Shown one piece after another: positions 58,588-64,000 of a DNA stretch of 64,000 nucleotides. Position numbers and translations under genes: made by a program. A model generated the notes under the pieces. The model was not told the DNA's origin. It saw only the letters and a program-made list of their open reading frames with translations, and made no database searches. The number at the start of each line of letters is the position of its first letter. The stretch's first letter is position 1. Origin of the DNA: an uncultured Eubacteriales bacterium (lineage in GTDB: Bacteria > Bacillota > Clostridia > Oscillospirales > Acutalibacteraceae). The stretch is taken from contig CAKSLH010000003.1 of the NCBI GenBank assembly GCA_934466515.1, forward strand, positions 124,001-188,000. Reading direction: 5' to 3'.

Positions 58588-59653
58588 TTGCGTTTTCCCC
58601 CACGCTTTGCATGTCAATAATGCTCATTCGGTTGTTTTCAAAAGAAACAAAAATATTCTTGTCAAAATTGTCTCTGTATTCCTTGTTTCCTAATTTCAGC
58701 ACCTGCTCAAACCTTACTCTTACGCTGAAAAGCGAATCCGAAAAGGAATAAAATTCACCGGTAACGACATTTTCAAAATTATAAGAATCATGATCCCATG
58801 CGAATATAACAAGACTTGTTTTTAAGTTTTGATAAAATTCTGTGTTCGGCATCAGGTATGCCGCAACCTGAGAAAAGCTTTTATCGTTCTGCATGTAAGC
58901 CGCATAAGTTTTTGAAGCCTCTAAAGCGAAGTTTGTAATTTTTTCGCTGAAATCGCCCGAATAAGAGCTTATAACCTCATAAGCTCCGTTTTCATTTTTG
59001 ATTTCAAGCTCGGCATTATCCCTGAATGCCTTGATTTCGGGATTTGGGTTTATAAGCCTGTCAAGTTTTGCGGTCTGCTTTTTGTTTTTGATTTTAGCCG
59101 TTATGCTTTCGGGAAGCTTAGGCAAAGCGTCGTCGGTGCGGTCTTTATCTTTAAGCTTTACTCCGTTAACGGTTAAATCCTGGTCGGAGCTTAGCTTAAT
59201 CGTTGCCGTTTTGTAAAAGCTGTCGGCAAAAGCCGATTTTTTAACGGTATATCCGTAATGCCCGAAAAAGGTCTTATCCTTGTTTTTTATAAGATAAATT
59301 GATAAAAAAGTATTGCCGTCGGCTTTTATATTGTAAGCAAAATCGTAGCCCTTTGCCTTTTTCCCCGAGGTTGAAAGGGTGATTTTTTTATTCTCGGTAA
59401 AGCTTTTAACAGCTTTGCTTACCGATTTTTCGGTTTCATAGTCCGAAAATTCAAGAGCGCAGTCGCCTTTCATCGCTCCGACCGTTCCGCTGTTTATGTA
59501 TTTTGAAATAACGCCCTTAGCTACCACTTCGGGACGGGTGCTTTCATAATCCTTAAGCCAGCCGTAAAAATATATGCCCGCTATTAAAAGCAAGGCTCCG
59601 AAGGCTATAAGAATTCCGAAATAAATTTTATAGAATTTTGATTTTTCTTTCAA
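58580..59653 (-). CDS. Single-pass extracytoplasmic protein, unknown
   Basis: 357 residues, start codon TTG 59653 with GGAGG 8 nt upstream. One N-terminal membrane helix (~9-32), then an outside region with NTF2-like features at the start and end (PEVVAKGVISKYINSGTVGA; YRDNFDKNIFVSFENNRMSI) around a beta-rich middle (TVNGVKLKDKDRTDDALPKL). No catalytic motif recognised. It lies 3 nt from the fusion gene and overlaps the PAP2 gene, so it is part of that operon. Confidence 0.75.
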   Translation of the reverse strand: MKEKSKFYKIYFGILIAFGALLLIAGIYFYGWLKDYESTRPEVVAKGVISKYINSGTVGAMKGDCALEFSDYETEKSVSKAVKSFTENKKITLSTSGKKAKGYDFAYNIKADGNTFLSIYLIKNKDKTFFGHYGYTVKKSAFADSFYKTATIKLSSDQDLTVNGVKLKDKDRTDDALPKLPESITAKIKNKKQTAKLDRLINPNPEIKAFRDNAELEIKNENGAYEVISSYSGDFSEKITNFALEASKTYAAYMQNDKSFSQVAAYLMPNTEFYQNLKTSLVIFAWDHDSYNFENVVTGEFYSFSDSLFSVRVRFEQVLKLGNKEYRDNFDKNIFVSFENNRMSIIDMQSVGENANE

Positions 59654-59656
59654 TTC

Positions 59657-61810
59657 TTATTCCTCCGTTACAATAAAGAATGTCGGTATGGTTCTCGGAG
59701 CCACAAATGCCTTGTAGCGGTTTACAAGCCCCTTTTGCTGAAAGCTGTCAAGAGAGGCCTTGTCTAAGCCGTATTTTGTTTGATAATCCTTGTAATAAAG
59801 CATTGCTGAAGAGCCGCCGTCAAGCATGCCTGCGTTTACTGCCTTGTATTTCACCATTATGTCAATAACATCGTTCCTTGTAGCTCCGATACTGTCGGCG
59901 CTTCTGCCGTCGGTCACAAGAAGTATAACCGTTCCGTCCGCCCTTTGTCCTATGGCGGTGCGCTGAGCGGTTCCGGTGTTTGAGTCACCGTAATAAAGCT
60001 TGATATCGTCGCCGTTTTGCGAAATCAACACATTTCCGGTCTGAAAACAAACGGCATCCCTTATTCCTAATTTGTCTGCCTCTGCCTTGCTTACCGAGTC
60101 ACGGCAAATAAGCCTGTCGTTTTTGTCAAAGCCCATAAATGTTCGCCTTAAGCCGTCATTCCATACGCATTTTCCGAATGAATATGTCAGTCCCATAGGA
60201 GCGGCACCCGAGCCGTTTCCGCCGATGTCCGAAAATTCTCCGCCGTTGATAGCCGCAAGACAGTTATATTTTCCTACAATGTCAAATATTGATTTTCCGA
60301 CAGTCGCTCCCTCGAAATTTTCCGAGGAAACCCCGACCTTAACCCTTTTCGGGTCCTTTATGAGGCATACATAAGCCTTGAATTTCGATTCTTTTAAAAA
60401 TTCAAGCTTAACGCCGTTGTCGCTGTCTGCCCATTCGCCGCCGTCAGCCGAAGTGTTATAATCGTCAGCCTTTACAACATCGGTAGAAATCGTTTTCGAA
60501 GCCTTCATAATTTCCTTGACGGATTTTTTAGATAGGAACAGATAGGGCACCCATTTCGTTGCGCTAGCCTGCTCGGCTGAAATAACCAGCATGTTTTTAA
60601 GCGATTCGCTCGGTCCGTGGGTTATCATAATGCAAGCTGTAATAACCGTGATAAGAAGCGCCGCAAGAGCCGTTGTGAGACTTAAAAGAATTCTGCCGAT
60701 AACGGTTTTTAAGGTGAGCTTTTTATTCTCCTTAGAGAATTTTTCCATAAGCTTTTTTCTCCTGTCAGTAAATACCCAACAGTTCTGAATTCTGTAGCTT
60801 ATAAAGAAAAGAACGGTATCCACTATCATTTTTAATATTGTGCAAGCAAAAGACCCTGCCGTAAAAATACTTTTAAGAATAGTTACAATAAGTGCCGAAA
60901 CAAGCATCTGAGGGACTGCGAGCGCATAGTACTTTAAAAATGAATTCTGATTTTTTTCAGCCCCGAATACCTTTTGCTTGTTAATAATGTAATTTGTAAA
61001 GGAAGAAACAGCCCTTGCAAGCACTGTCGCCGCAAGCACTGTCGCAGTGCCGAGTGAGGGAGATAAAGCTCTGCTTAAAATATAGAATAAAACAATGTCG
61101 ATAACAGTCGAAATCGCCGAGCTCATAAAAAACGATAAAATAAAATGATAAATTCTGACAGAATCCCTTATCGGTCTGAAATGGGAGGACGCATTTTCCT
61201 CAAGATAAACCGTGCTTATTTTAACCTCTTTAAAGCTTATTCCTTTTCGGCTTAAAACAAGGAGCATATTTGTCTCGTATTCAAATCTTTCGCCCTTGAT
61301 TTTTATAAGCTCGCTTAAAACCGAGCGGGGGAATGCCCTAAGCCCCGTCTGAGTGTCGGACACCGAAATTCCGCAAAGGGCTTTAAATACAAGCGAGGTT
61401 GTTTTGTTGCCGAAGCTGCTTCTTTTCGGCACATCTTTTCCCGAGAAATCTCTGCAGCCGAGAATAACAGCTTCGCTGTTTTTTTCGAGCGCCTCGGCGC
61501 ATTTCAGCGCGTCCTCAGGCGTGTGCTGACCGTCTCCGTCAACCGTTATAACACCATCAGCGTCGGGAATATTTTCAAGTATGTAGTTAAAAGCGGTTTT
61601 AAGCGCGGCGCCTTTTCCTAAATTTGTTTTATGGGTTAAAACAGTTATGCTTTCATTTTCTTTCGGAAAATAAATTTTATGCCCGCTGTCGCTTCCGTCG
61701 TCAACAAGAAGAATGTGTTTAAACCCGATTTTCAGCATTCCCTCAACGGTCTTTTTAAGCTTTTTATCGGGATTCAGCGAGGGAATAACTATATAAATAT
61801 TATCCTGCAT
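59657..61810 (-). CDS. GT2-GtrA-phosphodiester glycosidase fusion
   Basis: 717 residues with three parts. Residues ~1-215: family 2 glycosyltransferase of the dolichyl-phosphate mannose synthase kind (IYIVIPSLNPDKKLKKTVEG, VDDGSD, VDGDGQHTPEDA, LGCRDFSG). ~220-350: GtrA-like domain with four membrane helices. After a further helix (~370-395), ~480-715: an extracytoplasmic NAGPA-type phosphodiester glycosidase (CLAAINGGEFSD, GRSADSIGATRND, NAGMLDGGSSAMLYY). The N-terminal pair would make and flip a polyprenyl-phosphate sugar; the third domain cleaves sugar-phosphodiester bonds outside. It heads a three-gene operon. Confidence 0.88.
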   Translation of the reverse strand: MQDNIYIVIPSLNPDKKLKKTVEGMLKIGFKHILLVDDGSDSGHKIYFPKENESITVLTHKTNLGKGAALKTAFNYILENIPDADGVITVDGDGQHTPEDALKCAEALEKNSEAVILGCRDFSGKDVPKRSSFGNKTTSLVFKALCGISVSDTQTGLRAFPRSVLSELIKIKGERFEYETNMLLVLSRKGISFKEVKISTVYLEENASSHFRPIRDSVRIYHFILSFFMSSAISTVIDIVLFYILSRALSPSLGTATVLAATVLARAVSSFTNYIINKQKVFGAEKNQNSFLKYYALAVPQMLVSALIVTILKSIFTAGSFACTILKMIVDTVLFFISYRIQNCWVFTDRRKKLMEKFSKENKKLTLKTVIGRILLSLTTALAALLITVITACIMITHGPSESLKNMLVISAEQASATKWVPYLFLSKKSVKEIMKASKTISTDVVKADDYNTSADGGEWADSDNGVKLEFLKESKFKAYVCLIKDPKRVKVGVSSENFEGATVGKSIFDIVGKYNCLAAINGGEFSDIGGNGSGAAPMGLTYSFGKCVWNDGLRRTFMGFDKNDRLICRDSVSKAEADKLGIRDAVCFQTGNVLISQNGDDIKLYYGDSNTGTAQRTAIGQRADGTVILLVTDGRSADSIGATRNDVIDIMVKYKAVNAGMLDGGSSAMLYYKDYQTKYGLDKASLDSFQQKGLVNRYKAFVAPRTIPTFFIVTEE

Positions 61811-61939
61811 AAAATAATCTCTCCTTGTTTCAAACGCGTTAATTTACATTTTATAGTTATATTGCCGTAATATCAAGTAAAAATTTTGTAATAAAATGCC
61901 GCATTAAATGAAATGCGGCTGAGTCTGTCGGTTTATTTT

Positions 61940-62872
61940 TTAAAGCTTTTCAAAAAGATTGTCTATGGATTCGTCGCTTTCAAAGTCGATTTCGCAGGGC
62001 TTTTTGTAAAGCGACCAGCGCTCGGTGTGCTCGGTCTCCTGCGCCGCCTTGACGTCCTTAAGCTCGCTTAAAGATTCAATTTCCAAAAATCCTTGATTTG
62101 TGTAGGTTTCAAAAGAACAGTTGTTGTCGGGATATGTTCCGTCGGGATGGTTTGTTTCATAGCTTTTTGAGAAAATGTCGCCGCCGAGAACATAGTAAAC
62201 CGTTCCGCAGTTAAGGTCAAAGCCGAGCTTTAATGAATCGGTGTTGTTCGGATTTTGCTTTAAGGTAACATATTTTCTGCCGAAATAAAGCCTTTCGTCA
62301 TTAAGCTTTGTGTAGGGCCAAACGGAAATGTTCCTGTTTGCAAGAAGCCCCGTGTTGTTAGTGTTCATCGGAACAATAAGCGTTCCGTTTTTGGCGGAAA
62401 CCGTAAGACCCCATACAGCAAAGCGCTTAGCTTCCTCGCCTATGTTCTTAACGCGCATTTTAACTAACATATTAGCGTCGTCATCGTCCATAACAAGCTC
62501 TAAGGTAACCTTTATTCCTATTGCTCTTTGCTCCTTAGGCGAGAATACCGCTCCGTTTTCGGTAACCTCGTATTCAACTTTTGAATCGTCGGGATAATAG
62601 GTCTCGGGATAGCTTTCGGGCGAAAGCCAGATACGGTGTCCGCCGAAGTTGTTCCATGCCTTGCCCTTGCCGAATAAAGCCTCGTATTTTTCGTCGGTTT
62701 TCGGCTCGAAATTAGAGGTGTCGTCATTCATAAAATTCTGACCGTCTAAGTATCCGAAGCGGATAATTCTCGGTCCTACATCTAAGGTGACATAAGCGCT
62801 TATCACTCCGTTTGACAGACTTAAAACCCTTCCGTAATTTTTGTAGCTTTCAAGCTCTTCGATTTTAATCAT
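61940..62872 (-). CDS. DUF4380 protein, galactose mutarotase-like fold
   Basis: 310 residues, no signal peptide. The beta-supersandwich pattern of DUF4380 is visible: ISAYVTLDVGPRIIRFGYLD, WNNFGGHRIWLSPESYPETY, and a late ERWSLYK. The GGHRIWLSPE segment is characteristic. These proteins resemble carbohydrate mutarotases; the substrate is unknown. It starts 2 nt after tmcAL and is probably cotranscribed with it. Confidence 0.82.
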   Translation of the reverse strand: MIKIEELESYKNYGRVLSLSNGVISAYVTLDVGPRIIRFGYLDGQNFMNDDTSNFEPKTDEKYEALFGKGKAWNNFGGHRIWLSPESYPETYYPDDSKVEYEVTENGAVFSPKEQRAIGIKVTLELVMDDDDANMLVKMRVKNIGEEAKRFAVWGLTVSAKNGTLIVPMNTNNTGLLANRNISVWPYTKLNDERLYFGRKYVTLKQNPNNTDSLKLGFDLNCGTVYYVLGGDIFSKSYETNHPDGTYPDNNCSFETYTNQGFLEIESLSELKDVKAAQETEHTERWSLYKKPCEIDFESDESIDNLFEKL

Positions 62873-62874
62873 TT

Positions 62875-64000
62875 TTATTCTCCCTTGTAAATTTTATATT
62901 TATATTCAAGTCCGCATTCATGCGGATTTTTGAATGCAAGCGCGTAAAGGTCGGCGGCTTTCGCTTCAAGACCGAATACCATTTTGCAGTTTCTGTTAAG
63001 CTTTTCGATATCGGCGGCTTTCGAAAGCACAGGACAGTCGGGCTTTTCCTCAAAAGGCTTTTTAACGGTTTTTTTGTTAAAGCCGAGTATCCTTAAATAC
63101 GGCGGCTTCTTTAAAAAGAACTCATTGTCAAGCCCTAAAAACGCCGAGAATATAAGCCTTCTTATCCGAGCTAAGGTGTATCTTTTGCTTTTAAGATTTC
63201 CCGTAAGCTCGCTTATTGTCCCCGATTTTCTAACAGCGGTAAAAAATAATCTGTCAAGCCCCTCGGAAATATCGGGGAGAGCCGAAAAATAATCGGCGTC
63301 CTTTTCTCTTAAAACCGCCAAAATCGCTCTTTCAAGCAATTTTTCGTCGGCAAAAGGTGTGCTTAATAAAAAGTGTGAGCTTTCGGGCATTGCTGCTTTG
63401 GCGGAATTTATATCGCCGGAAATAATAAAATCCCTTATCTGAGAGCCGCTTTTAAATTCATGCTCAGACTTTTCGTCGTGCATTGCTCCGAGCCTTTTTA
63501 CACATTCAAAAGCTATATCATATCCCGATTTTTTTGCGGCGATAATATATTCGATTCCTAAATTGTCATTCGGGCTTGATAAAAGCTTAAAATCCGCTCC
63601 GAGAGTCTTTGCGGCATTTTCCCTTGCTTTCGCAAATGTCACGCCCTTTTTTATTTCCGATTTAACTAGGAAATTAAAATCCTCGCTTAAAAGAATTTCG
63701 GCGGTATGATAAAGCCTTTCTATATCCGCGCTTTCGCTTCCGAAAACGATTTTTTTGCACCCCGCTCTTTTTAGCTGGGTTACGGCGCCTAAGGCAAAAT
63801 TCTGCGCTGTAGACATCGCCCAAGAAACGGGAAGCTCCAAAACAATGTCCGCACCGCAATCTATAGCCGCCTTTACCCGAAGCGATTTCGGATAAACAGC
63901 CGGTCCGCCTCGCTGAACGAAATTTCCGCTCATTGCAATAACGGCGGTATCTCCCGAATTTTTTACATGGTCGATTATATATTTGTGCCCCAAATGCAGG
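62875..64000 (-). CDS. tmcAL: tRNA(Met) cytidine acetate ligase, 5'-truncated
   Basis: The frame is open to the right edge; the visible part begins LHLGHKYIIDHVKNSGDTAV, so the N-terminal ~15 residues with the rest of the NPFHxGH nucleotidyltransferase motif lie outside. 375 residues are visible, near the usual ~390-410 total. AMSGNFVQRGGPAVYPKSLR and VLELPVSWAMSTAQNFALGA are diagnostic of TmcAL (YlbM family), which acetylates the wobble cytidine of elongator tRNA-Met using acetate and ATP. The TTG at 63993 is not the true start. Confidence 0.92.
   Translation of the reverse strand, partial: LHLGHKYIIDHVKNSGDTAVIAMSGNFVQRGGPAVYPKSLRVKAAIDCGADIVLELPVSWAMSTAQNFALGAVTQLKRAGCKKIVFGSESADIERLYHTAEILLSEDFNFLVKSEIKKGVTFAKARENAAKTLGADFKLLSSPNDNLGIEYIIAAKKSGYDIAFECVKRLGAMHDEKSEHEFKSGSQIRDFIISGDINSAKAAMPESSHFLLSTPFADEKLLERAILAVLREKDADYFSALPDISEGLDRLFFTAVRKSGTISELTGNLKSKRYTLARIRRLIFSAFLGLDNEFFLKKPPYLRILGFNKKTVKKPFEEKPDCPVLSKAADIEKLNRNCKMVFGLEAKAADLYALAFKNPHECGLEYKYKIYKGE

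Noticed and set aside
63991..63993. TTG at 63993 as the start of tmcAL
   Set aside because: The two codons before it read Leu-His, completing the LHLGHKY nucleotidyltransferase motif, so the gene continues beyond the edge.

Overview
The window looks like a chromosomal segment of a low-to-mid GC Clostridia (Bacillota), most likely a gut Oscillospirales/Ruminococcaceae-type anaerobe. This is inferred from gene order and protein character: a complete S10-spc-alpha ribosomal cluster with a zinc-type S14, a KOW (L14e-like) gene between map and infA, RicT, consensus TTGACA/TATAAT promoters, AGGAGG-type ribosome binding sites, frequent TTG starts and several short ferredoxin/ACT/PFL-type genes. No tRNA, rRNA, CRISPR array or integrase was seen.

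Layout. 1-3480: the end of a YesN-type response regulator, a LytS/YesM-type sensor kinase and a sugar-binding lipoprotein, all overlapping by 4 nt, resembling XylFII-LytS sugar-sensing systems but with no transporter. 3505-6852: aldo/keto reductase, a multi-hairpin repeat, a GNAT acetyltransferase and a membrane-anchored PIG-L deacetylase. 6849-22743: a strong promoter, a ~250-nt leader, then 32 genes from rpsJ to rplQ including secY, adk, map, infA and rpoA, ending in a terminator. 22751-29793: repeat, ABC-F ATPase, phosphoesterase, three small unknown genes, an AT-rich spacer with two inverted DnaA-box-like 9-mers, a ferredoxin too short for most gene callers, and the ricT-holB-trpS operon. 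30195-39070: a reverse-strand phage head-and-packaging operon (small and large terminase, small lipoprotein-like peptide, scaffold-like protein, HK97-type capsid with Ig-like tail, portal, connector, a 696-residue structural protein) ending in a GHL10-type lipoprotein, with no integrase, tail or lysis genes. 39166-41340: DUF2975, ACT and PFL/UPF0210 genes. 41349-44220: a methionine-type ABC importer (metN-metI-metQ) preceded by a 38-codon cysteine-rich leader peptide and an antiterminator/terminator pair. 44237-46866: MATE transporter and a divergent XRE/DUF6809 pair between two direct repeat copies. 46876-49646: pnp and rpsO. 49684-51075: HtrA protease. 51149-57802: complete F-type ATP synthase operon with a two-carboxylate c subunit and a short epsilon subunit. 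57826-61810: repeat, then PAP2, an unknown membrane protein and a GT2-GtrA-phosphodiester glycosidase fusion in one operon. 61940-64000: DUF4380 protein and the 5'-truncated tmcAL.

How it fits together. Most of the window is core growth machinery: ribosome, Sec translocon, transcription, RNA turnover and energy conservation, probably Na+-coupled. The parts most worth a second look are the cysteine-codon attenuator ahead of metNIQ, the isolated capsid operon embedded among housekeeping genes, a family of shuffled multi-hairpin repeats in which sequence changes but base pairing is kept (five copies, at 4.5, 22.8, 45.7, 46.6 and 57.8 kb), and the three-domain envelope glycan enzyme. All functional statements come from reading motifs and context by eye; no database search or folding program was run.
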